Assembly (NCBI RefSeq): GCF_000720325.1
Contig: NZ_JOJM01000003.1
Coordinates: 372,001-436,000, forward strand
Origin: Streptomyces sp. NRRL B-1347
GTDB taxonomy: Bacteria > Actinomycetota > Actinomycetes > Streptomycetales > Streptomycetaceae
Direction: 5' to 3'
Length of the DNA: 64,000 bases
Shown: positions 7,234-15,215 of the stretch, in pieces
Layout of the letters: the number at the start of each line of letters is the position of its first letter
Position numbering within the stretch: position 1 is the stretch's first letter
The notes under the pieces: generated by a model
The model's database searches: none
The model's input: only the letters and a program-made list of their open reading frames with translations
What the model was told of the DNA's origin: nothing
Translations under genes and position numbers: made by a program

Positions 7234-8321
7234 CCCGCACCGAGACGCCCGCGGCAGCCGAGGAGTCGTCGGTCGTCCGGAAGCTGTCGACGCTCGACCG
7301 GTTCCTCGCCGTGTGGATCCTGCTCGCCATGGCCGTCGGGCTGGGCCTCGGCAGACTCGTCCCCGGCATGGACGACGCCCTGGCCGAGGTCGAGATCGGC
7401 GGAATCTCCCTGCCGATCGCGCTCGGCCTGCTGATCATGATGTACCCGGTCCTGGCCAAGGTCCGCTACGACAAGCTCGACGCCGTCACGGGCGACCGCA
7501 AGCTGATGGTCTCCTCGCTGGTCATCAACTGGGTGCTCGGTCCGGCCGTGATGTTCGCCCTCGCCTGGATCTTCCTGGCGGACCTGCCCGAGTACCGCAC
7601 CGGCCTGATCGTCGTCGGCCTGGCCCGCTGCATCGCCATGGTCATCATCTGGAACGACCTGGCCTGCGGCGACCGCGAGGCCGCCGCCGTCCTGGTCGCG
7701 CTGAACTCGGTCTTCCAGGTCCTGGCGTTCGGCCTGCTCGGCTGGTTCTACCTCGACCTGCTGCCCGGCTGGCTGGGCCTCGGCGACGGCGAGCACCTGG
7801 ACATCTCCCTGTGGAAGATCGCCCTGAACGTCGTCATCTTCCTGGGCGCGCCGCTCCTCGCCGGCTTCCTGACCCGCCGGATCGGCGAGCGGAAGCTGGG
7901 CCGCGAGAGGTACGAGGCCGACTTCCTTCCGCGGATCGGCCCGTGGGCCCTGTACGGCCTGCTGTTCACGATCGTGATCCTCTTCGCCCTGCAAGGGAAG
8001 ACGATCACCTCGCAGCCCCTGGACGTGGCCCGCATCGCGCTGCCGCTCCTGGTGTACTTCGCGGTGATGTGGTTCGGCACCTTCGCCCTGGGCAAGGCCA
8101 TCGGTCTCGCGTACGACCGGACGGCCACCCTCGCCTTCACCGCCGCGGGCAACAACTTCGAGCTGGCCATCGCCGTCGCCATCGGCACCTTCGGCGTGAC
8201 CTCCGGGCAGGCCCTCTCCGGCGTCGTCGGCCCGCTGATCGAGGTGCCGGTCCTGGTGGCGCTGGTGTACGTGTCCCTGGCCTGGCGGAGGAAGTTCGCC
8301 GCCGACCGGCTCGGTTCATGA
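7230..8321 (+). CDS. acr3: Acr3-family arsenite efflux permease
   Basis: A 363-residue ten-TM arsenite exporter of the BART superfamily. The conserved cysteine lies in GLARCIAMV (Cys134) and the essential glutamate in AGNNFELAIAVAIGTFG (Glu311), both required in characterised Acr3 proteins. The GTG start at 7230 overlaps the arsR stop, and the stop codon overlaps the ATG of the next flavoprotein (ATGA), giving a tight three-gene unit. It exports As(III) produced by ArsC. Confidence 0.95.
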   Translation: MTRTETPAAAEESSVVRKLSTLDRFLAVWILLAMAVGLGLGRLVPGMDDALAEVEIGGISLPIALGLLIMMYPVLAKVRYDKLDAVTGDRKLMVSSLVINWVLGPAVMFALAWIFLADLPEYRTGLIVVGLARCIAMVIIWNDLACGDREAAAVLVALNSVFQVLAFGLLGWFYLDLLPGWLGLGDGEHLDISLWKIALNVVIFLGAPLLAGFLTRRIGERKLGRERYEADFLPRIGPWALYGLLFTIVILFALQGKTITSQPLDVARIALPLLVYFAVMWFGTFALGKAIGLAYDRTATLAFTAAGNNFELAIAVAIGTFGVTSGQALSGVVGPLIEVPVLVALVYVSLAWRRKFAADRLGS

Positions 8322-9379
8322 CGCGGCACGTCGACGTGGTGGTGATCGGCGGCGGCCAGTCCGGGCTCGCCGCCGGTTACCACCTGCGCCGCCTCGGCCT
8401 CGACTTCGTCGTCCTCGACGCCCAGGCCGCACCGGGCGGCGCCTGGCAGCGGGCCTGGGACTCGCTGCACCTCTTCTCCCCCGCCGTGTACTCGTCCCTG
8501 CCCGGACGCCCGATGCCCGTCCAGACGGGCGAGAGGTACCCGGACGCGGCCCATGTGGTCGACTACCTCACCGCGTACGAACGACGCTACGAGCTCCCCG
8601 TACTGCGGCCCGTCCGAGTCTCCGGAGTCCACCGCGAGGACGGGCACCTCCGCGTCGAGACCGACTCCGGCACCTGGCACGCCCGGGCCGTCATCAGCGC
8701 CACCGGCACCTGGTGGCGCCCCTTTCAGCCCGCCGTACCGGGCCGATGCGCCTTCCGCGGGCAGCAGTCGCACACCGTCGACTACCGCGGTCCGCGCGAC
8801 TTCGCCGGACAGCGCGTCGTCGTGGTCGGCGGCGGCAACTCCGGCGCCCAGATCGCCGCCGACCTGGCGTACGACACCGAGCTGACCTGGGTCACCCGGC
8901 GCCCACCGCGCTTCCTCGCCGACGACGTCGACGGCCGTGCCCTGTTCGACGCCGCCACCGCGCGGCGCCGCGCCCTCGACGAGGGCCGCACCGACACCGG
9001 CGGTGTCGCCTCGCTCGGCGACATCGTCGCCGTGCCGCCCGTGCGGGAGGCGCGCGACGCCGGACTGCTCAAGGCCTCGCCGATGTTCGTACGTCTCGAC
9101 CGTGACGGCGTCGTGTGGGCCGACGGCACTCGGGCGGAGGCGGACGCGGTCATCTGGTGCACCGGATTCCGCCCGGCGCTCGGGCACTTGGCCCCTTTGG
9201 AGCTACGCGGCCCGCGCGGCCACATCGCCACCGCGGGCACGCGGTCCGTTGCCGAGCCCCGTCTGCATCTGCTCGGCTACGGGGACTGGACGGGCCCCGC
9301 TTCCGCCACGCTCATCGGCGTGGGCCGCCCGGCCCGGGACGTGGCCCGGGCCATCGCCGGACTGGAGCCCGCCCCGTGA
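8318..9379 (+). CDS. arsO: ArsO-like flavin-dependent monooxygenase
   Basis: A 353-residue two-dinucleotide-binding flavoprotein. FAD motif VVIGGGQSGLAAGYHLRR is near residues 8-25, followed by GGAWQRAWDSLHLFSP, a signature of ArsO-type proteins. The NADPH motif VVVVGGGNSGAQIAADL follows at about residues 165-181, and the C-terminal ATG-like segment is WCTGFRPALG. It overlaps acr3 by 4 bases and is probably translated with it. The ArsO family is known from ars operons, but its chemistry is not settled; oxidation of organic or inorganic arsenicals is the common proposal. Confidence 0.85.
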   Translation: MTRHVDVVVIGGGQSGLAAGYHLRRLGLDFVVLDAQAAPGGAWQRAWDSLHLFSPAVYSSLPGRPMPVQTGERYPDAAHVVDYLTAYERRYELPVLRPVRVSGVHREDGHLRVETDSGTWHARAVISATGTWWRPFQPAVPGRCAFRGQQSHTVDYRGPRDFAGQRVVVVGGGNSGAQIAADLAYDTELTWVTRRPPRFLADDVDGRALFDAATARRRALDEGRTDTGGVASLGDIVAVPPVREARDAGLLKASPMFVRLDRDGVVWADGTRAEADAVIWCTGFRPALGHLAPLELRGPRGHIATAGTRSVAEPRLHLLGYGDWTGPASATLIGVGRPARDVARAIAGLEPAP

Positions 9380-9511
9380 GGCCGCTGAAGCCCTCGGTCC
9401 GGGCGCGATCCTCGGAGGTCCGGACGAACCGTGGTCCGCGGCCCGGTGCCTTTCCCCGAAGGCAGGAGCGTGCCGTAGCGGGCAGGGGCGGCGACCACGA
9501 GGATGCCCGTC

Positions 9512-9961
9512 ATGACCGCCGACCAGAGCCTTGTTCCGTTGCGTTCCACGCGCTCCCTGCCCGTGGTGTTCGGAGCGGGGGCGGCCGTCGGCGTGCTCGG
9601 CGGGATGATCGGGCTGGGTGGCGCGGAGTTCCGGCTGCCCCTGCTGATCGGCCTGTTCGGGTTCACCGCGCTCTCCGCGGTCATCCTCAACAAGGCGATG
9701 AGCCTGGTCGTGGTCCTGACCGCGCTGCCCACCCGGCTGGTGGCGGTGTCCGCGTCCGAGGTGGCCGGGCGCTGGCCCGTCGCGGTCAACTTGCTCGCCG
9801 GGAGCCTGCTGGGCGCCTGGGCCGGAGCATCGTGGGCGGTGCGGATGCGCGGTTACCCCCTCTACAAGGTGCTGGCCGCGCTGATGGTGCTCATGGCCGC
9901 GGCTCTGCTGGTGACGCACACCTCCGCGCTCGGCGGTCATGGGCGTGGCGGTCATGACTGA
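9512..9961 (+). CDS. TauE/SafE-family permease, probably truncated
   Basis: A 149-residue membrane protein with the N-terminal half of a TauE/SafE sulfite/anion exporter: GVLGGMIGLGGAEFRLPLLIG, then AVILNKAMSLVVVLTALPTR, four or so TM segments, then a short GHGRGGHD tail. Intact family members are about 240-260 residues with a second inverted half, which is missing here. The stop is only 3 bases from the convergent pstS stop, which suggests a recombination junction near 9950. The ATG at 9512 is preferred over 9503 because ACGAGG then sits 9 bases upstream. Confidence 0.7.
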   Translation: MTADQSLVPLRSTRSLPVVFGAGAAVGVLGGMIGLGGAEFRLPLLIGLFGFTALSAVILNKAMSLVVVLTALPTRLVAVSASEVAGRWPVAVNLLAGSLLGAWAGASWAVRMRGYPLYKVLAALMVLMAAALLVTHTSALGGHGRGGHD

Positions 9962-9964
9962 CCT

Positions 9965-11107
9965 TCACTGAAGCGCCCTGACGACCTTGCGCACCTCGTG
10001 GGCGACGGACTCCGGCAGCGGCGCGTAGTGGATCCGGGACAGGGGCCGCTGCCCGTCGGCACTCGTGGTGTACGCCAGGAACGACTTCAAGGCAGCCAGG
10101 GTTTCGGGCGCGTTGCCCTTGTCGCAGACGATCTCGTACGACACGAGAACGATCGGGTACGTACCGCTGACCGAGGTCCGGTAGTCGAACTTCAGGGTCA
10201 TGTCCTTGCCCCTGCCGACGACTTCGGCGGCGGCGATGCCCGCGGACGCGGTCTTCGTGGTCGCGGGCACGGGCTCGGCGGCCCCGGTGTCCACACGCAC
10301 GGTCGGCATCCGCAGTTTGCTCGCGAAGGACAGCTCGAAGTAACCGATCGAACCGACAGCGGAGTTCACCGTCGCGGCCACGTGGCCCGAGCCGCTGGCG
10401 GAGCTTCCCCCGCGCCCGTGCCACGTCTTCTCCGCGGGGTGCGGCCAGACGTCCGGGGCCGCGCCCGCGAGATACGCCTGGAAGTTCTGGGTCGTGCCCG
10501 AGTCGTCGGATCGGTGCACCGCGCGGATGGGCATCGACGGCAGCACGGCATCGGGGTTGAGCCTGCGTATGGCCGGGTGGTCCCAGGTGGTTATCTTCGA
10601 GTCGAAGATCCGGGCCAGCGTGGGGGCGTCCAGGACCAGGTCCTCGACGCCGGGCACGTTGTAGCCGAGGGCGATGGGCCCGCCCAGCATGGGCAGGTTG
10701 ATGGCACGACCGCCCGTACACACGCCCTGCGCGGGCTTGGCGTTCTCCGGCTTGACCGGGGTGTCGGAGCCGCCGAACGCGGTGGCGCCGCGCATGAACT
10801 GCGCGACTCCGGCGCCGGAGCCCAGCGGGTTGTACGCGATCTGCACGGGCGGGCAGGCACGTTGGTACTGCTTGATCCAGTACTTCATCGCGTTCTGCTG
10901 GGCCGTCGAACCCGAGGCCGGCACCTTCCCCTGCTCGGCGCAGTCGGCCCGCGCCACGGCCGGTGGGCCGCCGGGCTCGCCGGAGTCAGGGCCGGGGCCA
11001 TCCGCCTTCCACCGCCACGTCAAGGCCCCGCCGGTCGCCGCGACCACGGCCACGGCCACGCCGACCGGCAGAAGAAGAGTTCGCTTCCTGCGGCGCCGAT
11101 GCTGCAC
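9965..11107 (-). CDS. pstS: PstS-type phosphate-binding protein
   Basis: A 380-residue extracytoplasmic phosphate-binding protein. A basic start (QHRRRRKR) and one hydrophobic segment (about 10-32) serve as signal or anchor; there is no lipobox cysteine, unusual for a Gram-positive PstS. Phosphate-pocket segments visible include VPASGSTAQQNAMK, GSGAGVAQFMRGATAFGGSD and RSDDSGTTQNFQAYL. GTG start at 11107 with GAAAGGGG upstream. No pstC, pstA or pstB genes adjoin it. It is downstream of arsR on the same strand inside the arsenic island, so high-affinity phosphate capture under arsenate stress is a likely role. Confidence 0.85.
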   Translation of the reverse strand: MQHRRRRKRTLLLPVGVAVAVVAATGGALTWRWKADGPGPDSGEPGGPPAVARADCAEQGKVPASGSTAQQNAMKYWIKQYQRACPPVQIAYNPLGSGAGVAQFMRGATAFGGSDTPVKPENAKPAQGVCTGGRAINLPMLGGPIALGYNVPGVEDLVLDAPTLARIFDSKITTWDHPAIRRLNPDAVLPSMPIRAVHRSDDSGTTQNFQAYLAGAAPDVWPHPAEKTWHGRGGSSASGSGHVAATVNSAVGSIGYFELSFASKLRMPTVRVDTGAAEPVPATTKTASAGIAAAEVVGRGKDMTLKFDYRTSVSGTYPIVLVSYEIVCDKGNAPETLAALKSFLAYTTSADGQRPLSRIHYAPLPESVAHEVRKVVRALQ

Positions 11108-11288
11108 CCCTGGCCCCTTTCGAAGGCTTGCGGGTGGCGGGTCGGGCCGACGTCATGCTCTGACCGTCGGCCCGCGCCGCCACTACCAGGAGATAGATGG
11201 TTGCCTATGCGGTGCGGGCGTTGGCGACGGGCAAGCGAACGCCTGTTGACACCTTCCCGTCGAGCAGCGGGCGGCAGGCGGTGCGGGC

Positions 11289-11654
11289 TCAGCGGACGGT
11301 GAGAAGCTTCCCCATCGCCGCGAGGACCGACGGCTCCACCCGGTAGTACACCCAGGTCCCCCGCCGCTCGGAGGTGAGCAGGCCTGCCTCCTTGAGCTTC
11401 TTCAGGTGGTGCGAGACGGTCGGCTGGGAGACTCCGACGTCGGAGATGTCGCACACGCAGGCCTCGCCGCCCTCGTGCGAGGCCACCGCCGAGAAGAGCC
11501 GCAGCCGGACCGGGTCCCCGAGCGCCTTGAACATCGGCGCCGCGCGGTCGGCCTCCTCCGCGGTGAACGGGCGCTCCGTCAGGGGCGGGCAGCACGGCGC
11601 CACACCCTCGGCGGCGTCGGGTTCCAGCAGCGGCAGCACCTTGGTGTTCGACAT
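11289..11654 (-). CDS. arsR: ArsR-family arsenite-responsive repressor, third copy
   Basis: A 121-residue ArsR repressor. The N-terminal vicinal pair Cys21-Cys22 (APCCPP) together with CVCD (Cys66, Cys68) matches the arrangement of the Corynebacterium-type ArsR, whose arsenite site joins an N-terminal Cys-Cys pair with a third cysteine. The HTH is VSQPTVSHHLKKLKEAGLL and the wing RRGTWVYYRVEPS. It is transcribed away from the flavoprotein gene at 11835; two near-identical 21-base sites lie in the shared promoter region. It is upstream of pstS on the same strand (181-base gap). Confidence 0.9.
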   Translation of the reverse strand: MSNTKVLPLLEPDAAEGVAPCCPPLTERPFTAEEADRAAPMFKALGDPVRLRLFSAVASHEGGEACVCDISDVGVSQPTVSHHLKKLKEAGLLTSERRGTWVYYRVEPSVLAAMGKLLTVR

Positions 11655-11657
11655 GTA

Positions 11658-11678
11658 TCTATGTTGACATACGTCGAA
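11658..11678. promoter_or_regulatory. ArsR operator copy 1
   Basis: TCTATGTTGACAT followed by ACGTCGAA, only four bases before the arsR start codon. A second copy with the same TCTATGTTGAC start and TCGAA end is at 11756-11776. Such repeated sites fit a repressor that controls its own gene and the divergent flavoprotein gene. Confidence 0.65.
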
Positions 11679-11755
11679 CCAATGCGGCCAGGGCCACCCG
11701 CATCCCGGCCCACCCTGCGGAGGGAGCCCGCCCCACCTCTCAGATTCGATAAACG

Positions 11756-11776
11756 TCTATGTTGACGTTCATCGAA
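11756..11776. promoter_or_regulatory. ArsR operator copy 2
   Basis: TCTATGTTGACGT followed by TCATCGAA, a direct repeat of the site at 11658 spaced 98 bases away. It lies 59 bases upstream of the GTG start of the flavoprotein gene, where it could overlap that gene's promoter. Confidence 0.65.
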
Positions 11777-11834
11777 ACAGGTGCCATGCTGGCCGCACAA
11801 GACATCGACAGAAGTCGAAACAAAGGGGAACCTC

Positions 11835-13196
11835 GTGAGCGCGTCCACCAACGATCAGCTGCCCGTCGTGGTCATCGGTGCCGGACCGGTCGGTCTTGCC
11901 GCCGCCGCCCACCTCGCCGAGCGCGGCCTCGAACCGCTGGTCCTGGAGGCCGGACCGGCGGCGGGCAGCGCCGTACGGGAGTGGTCGCACGTGCGCCTGT
12001 TCTCCCCGTGGAGCGAGGTCGTCGACCCGGTGGCGGAGAAGCTCCTGGCCCCGACCGGCTGGGTCCGCCCTGACGGTGCGACGTATCCGACCGGTGGCGA
12101 CTGGGCCGAGCACTACCTCCGGCCACTGGCCGACGTCCTCGGCGATCGGGTCCGCTACGGAGCGACCGTGACCGGCGTGGCGCGCGCGGGACGTGACCGG
12201 ATCGTCGACTCCGGCCGCGACGAGCAGCCCTTCACCGTCCACCTCCGCACCGCGGAAGGCGGCGAGGAGCGGATCAGCGCCCGGGCCGTCATCGACGCCT
12301 CCGGCACCTGGGCCACGCCCTCTCCCCTGGGCGCGAACGGCCTGCCCGCCCTCGGCGAGAAGGCCGCCGCCGATAACGTCTCCTACCGGGTTCCCGACCT
12401 CACGGACCCGACCGTACGGGCGCGGTACGCGGGCAAGCGCACCGCGGTCGTCGGCTCCGGAGCCTCCGCCTTCACGGCCCTGGCCCACCTCGCCGACCTG
12501 GCGAAGGAGGAGCCGGGCACGCACGCCGTGTGGATCCTGCGCCGCGGCATCGGCGCCGACACCTTCGGCGGCGGCGAGGCCGACCAGCTGCCCGCGCGCG
12601 GCGCGCTCGGCCTGCGGGCCAAGGCCGCCGTGGCGGACGGGCACGCCTCCGCGGTCACCGGCTTCCGCACCGAAGCGGTCGAGCGCGCCGAAGACGGCCG
12701 GCTGACGCTCGTCACCGAGGACGGAGACCGCTCGGACCCGGTCGACGAGGTCATCGTCCTCACCGGCTTCCGCCCGGACCTCACCTTCCTCTCCGAGCTC
12801 CGCCTCGGCCTGGACGAGCGCCTCCAGGCACCGACCGCGCTGGCCCCGCTGATCGATCCCAACGTGCACTCCTGCGGCACCGTCTACCCCCACGGCGTGC
12901 GGGAGCTCTCGCACCCGGAGCGGGACGTCCACCTGGTCGGCATGAAGTCCTACGGCCGCGCTCCCACCTTCCTGGCCCTGACCGGTTACGAGCAGGTCCG
13001 CTCGATCGCCGCCGCCCTCGCCGGTGACCAGGAGGCCGCCGAGCGCGTCGAGCTCACCCTCCCCGAGACCGGCGTCTGCGGCGGCGCCGGCCTCTTCGAC
13101 GAACCCGAGCAGACGGAACAGCAGTCCGGGGGCTGCTGCGCCGCCCCCACCACCCTCCCGATCGGCGCCCCGGCCGACGCGGGCGGAGGCTGCTGA
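11835..13196 (+). CDS. FAD/NAD(P)-dependent oxidoreductase with Cys-rich tail
   Basis: A 453-residue flavoprotein. FAD-binding VVIGAGPVGLAAAAHLAERG is near residues 11-30, followed by REWSHVRLFSPW; the NAD(P)H motif AVVGSGASAFTALAHLADL lies near residue 205. The last 60 residues contain GVCGGAG, then GGCCAAP, and end in GGGC: five cysteines in glycine-rich context, a plausible metalloid-binding tail. AAAGGGGAAC precedes the GTG at 11835. It is controlled from a promoter that carries two ArsR sites. Relatives occur in actinobacterial arsenic clusters; the reaction is unknown to me. Confidence 0.8.
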   Translation: MSASTNDQLPVVVIGAGPVGLAAAAHLAERGLEPLVLEAGPAAGSAVREWSHVRLFSPWSEVVDPVAEKLLAPTGWVRPDGATYPTGGDWAEHYLRPLADVLGDRVRYGATVTGVARAGRDRIVDSGRDEQPFTVHLRTAEGGEERISARAVIDASGTWATPSPLGANGLPALGEKAAADNVSYRVPDLTDPTVRARYAGKRTAVVGSGASAFTALAHLADLAKEEPGTHAVWILRRGIGADTFGGGEADQLPARGALGLRAKAAVADGHASAVTGFRTEAVERAEDGRLTLVTEDGDRSDPVDEVIVLTGFRPDLTFLSELRLGLDERLQAPTALAPLIDPNVHSCGTVYPHGVRELSHPERDVHLVGMKSYGRAPTFLALTGYEQVRSIAAALAGDQEAAERVELTLPETGVCGGAGLFDEPEQTEQQSGGCCAAPTTLPIGAPADAGGGC

Positions 13197-13309
13197 CCCT
13201 CGCGTCCAAGCCTTTGACCTGCGTAAAGTTGGGTCACGTGGGCCTGGTTCGGCCTGCGGGGGAGGTGCGCCGTCCGTCCGGGCGGCGCACGGAGGGGGAG
13301 GTACGGGGG

Positions 13310-14206
13310 ATGGAACGGTACGAGATGGAGATCTTCTTGGCGCTGTCCGAGGAGTTGCATTTCGGCCGCACGGCGGAGCGGCTGCGGCTCTCGCCCGCGA
13401 TGGTCAGCCAGACCGTGAAGAAGCTGGAGCGCCGCTTCGGCGTCCCGCTGTTCGAACGCACCAGCCGCAAGGTCGCGTTGACCGGTCCCGGCGAGCAGTT
13501 GCGGACCGACATCGCCCCGCACTTCCAGGGGATCCAGGAGGCCGTCGACCGGCTCAAGACCTCCGCCCGCGGCCTCCAGGGCGTGGTCACGGTGGGGTTC
13601 ATGGGCGTCCTCGCCGGGAACATCTGCCAGGCGGCGGCGAACGTCTTCCGGGAGCGCCACCCCGGCTGCGCGGTCCGCGTGGTCGAGACCCAGATGCGCC
13701 ACCACTGCGCCCAACTGCGCAGCGGCGAGGCGGACATCGTCATCATTCCCTTGCCGGTGGACGAGCCGGACCTCACCGTGGGTCCGGTCGTCGTCCGGCA
13801 CCCGCTGCACCTCGCGGTGTCGTCGGCGAACCCCCTCGCCCGGCAGTCCTCGGTGTGCGTGGAGGACCTCGCAGCGGAGACCTGGGCGTCGCTCGCCGCG
13901 TCCGTACCGGAGTACTGGATCGACCACTTCTACGCCCGTCAGACGCCCAGCGGCCGCCCCATCGCCCGCAGTTCCGAGCGGTGCGACACCTTCACCGAGG
14001 TCCTCGCCGTGGTCGCGGCCGGGCGCGCGGTCTCGGTGGGCGGCGCCGACATGACGACCTACCGCCTGCGCCCCGACATCACCTACCTGCCGTTCACCGA
14101 CATGCCGCCGATGGAGCGCGCCCTGGTGTGGCGCACCAGCCAGGAGGACGGCCGGGTCCGCGCGTTCGTGAAGGCCGTCACCGACACGGCGGACCCGGCG
14201 GTGTGA
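13310..14206 (+). CDS. LysR-family transcriptional regulator
   Basis: A 298-residue LysR protein. The N-terminal HTH reads FLALSEELHFGRTAERLRLSPAMVSQTVKKLERRFG, here cited by its ends at about residues 7-42, followed by VPLFERTSRKVALTGPGE. The effector domain runs from about residue 90 (GVVTVGFMGVLAG). ATG at 13310 preceded by GGAGGTACGGGGG. It converges with the threonine dehydratase gene, and its divergent or downstream target is not obvious. The effector is unknown. Confidence 0.9.
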   Translation: MERYEMEIFLALSEELHFGRTAERLRLSPAMVSQTVKKLERRFGVPLFERTSRKVALTGPGEQLRTDIAPHFQGIQEAVDRLKTSARGLQGVVTVGFMGVLAGNICQAAANVFRERHPGCAVRVVETQMRHHCAQLRSGEADIVIIPLPVDEPDLTVGPVVVRHPLHLAVSSANPLARQSSVCVEDLAAETWASLAASVPEYWIDHFYARQTPSGRPIARSSERCDTFTEVLAVVAAGRAVSVGGADMTTYRLRPDITYLPFTDMPPMERALVWRTSQEDGRVRAFVKAVTDTADPAV

Positions 14207-14249
14207 GCGGACGCGCCACCGCCGGAACCGCCGCCCGGACCCCTGCCGC

Positions 14250-15215
14250 CTAGCCGCAGAGCTCCGCGAAGCGGCCCGTGTTGATGTTGCCGCCGGAGAT
14301 GAGTACGCCGACGCGCGGCGGGACCTGCGGGAGGCGGCCGGCCAGGAGAGCCGCGAGGGCGGTCGCCCCGCTGGGCTCGATGACGATCTTCAGACGTTCG
14401 AAGGCGAACCGCATCGCGGCGCGGATCTCGTCGTCGGAGACGAGCACGACCTCGTCCACGAGGCGCTGGTTGATGGGGAACGTCAGCTCGCCGGGCGTCT
14501 CGATGGCCTGGCCGTCGGCGATGGTGCGCGGGACCGGGACGGAGACGCGGTGGCCGGCCTCCAGGGAGCGCTTGGTGTCGTCGCCCGCCTCCGGCTCCAC
14601 GCCGATCACGCGGATCGCCGCGTTCAGGCCCTTGGCGGCCGTGGCGCTGCCCGCGATGAGGCCGCCGCCGCCCACCGGGCTGACCAGGCCGTCCAAGGTG
14701 CCGACCTCTTCGATGAGTTCGAGCGCCGCGGTGCCCTGGCCCGCGATGACGTCCGGGTGGTCGTACGGCGGGATCAGGGTGAGGTCGCGCTCGGCGGCCA
14801 GCTGCCTGCCAATGGCGGTGCGGTCGCCGGAGTAGCGGTCGTACGTGACGATCTCGGCGCCGTACCCCTCGGCGGCCTCGCGCTTGGAGAGCGGGGTGTC
14901 CTCCGGCATGAGGATCACCGCGCTGCTGCCCCGCTCGCGGGCCGCGAGCGCGATGGCCTGGGCGTGGTTGCCGGAGGAGAACGAGGCGATGCCCTTGGCC
15001 AGTTGCCCGGGCGTGAGCCGGGCCACTGCGTTGTAGGCGCCGCGGAACTTGAAGGCGCCGATCCGCTGGAAGTTCTCGCACTTGAGGAAGACCTCGGCGC
15101 CCACGCGGGCGTCCAGGGTGCGCGAGCGCAGGACGGGCGTGCGGTGGGCGACGCCCTTGATCCGGGCGGCGGCGGCGCGCACGTCGTCGAGGGTGACCAG
15201 GGGGGTGCTCGTCAT
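14250..15215 (-). CDS. Threonine/serine dehydratase, PLP fold type II
   Basis: A 321-residue PLP enzyme. The Schiff-base lysine is Lys56 in GAFKFRGAYNA; the glycine-rich phosphate loop is SPVGGGGLIAGSA, preceded by SSGNHAQAIALAA. No C-terminal ACT domain is present, so it belongs to the short catabolic threonine ammonia-lyase/serine racemase group that deaminates threonine to 2-oxobutyrate. The ATG at 15215 overlaps the TGA of the upstream YheO-type regulator (ATGA), a sign of translational coupling and of local control by that regulator. Confidence 0.9.
   Translation of the reverse strand: MTSTPLVTLDDVRAAAARIKGVAHRTPVLRSRTLDARVGAEVFLKCENFQRIGAFKFRGAYNAVARLTPGQLAKGIASFSSGNHAQAIALAARERGSSAVILMPEDTPLSKREAAEGYGAEIVTYDRYSGDRTAIGRQLAAERDLTLIPPYDHPDVIAGQGTAALELIEEVGTLDGLVSPVGGGGLIAGSATAAKGLNAAIRVIGVEPEAGDDTKRSLEAGHRVSVPVPRTIADGQAIETPGELTFPINQRLVDEVVLVSDDEIRAAMRFAFERLKIVIEPSGATALAALLAGRLPQVPPRVGVLISGGNINTGRFAELCG

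Noticed and set aside
9203..9955. A 250-codon minus-strand frame opposite TauE and ArsO-like genes
   Set aside because: His/Gly/Arg-rich antisense frame without start signals; it is the mirror of the coding strand.
11195..11345. A 49-codon plus-strand ORF starting at ATG with AGGAG upstream, overlapping the arsR 3' end
   Set aside because: It is short, of low-complexity sequence, and half of it is antisense to arsR; nothing else supports it.
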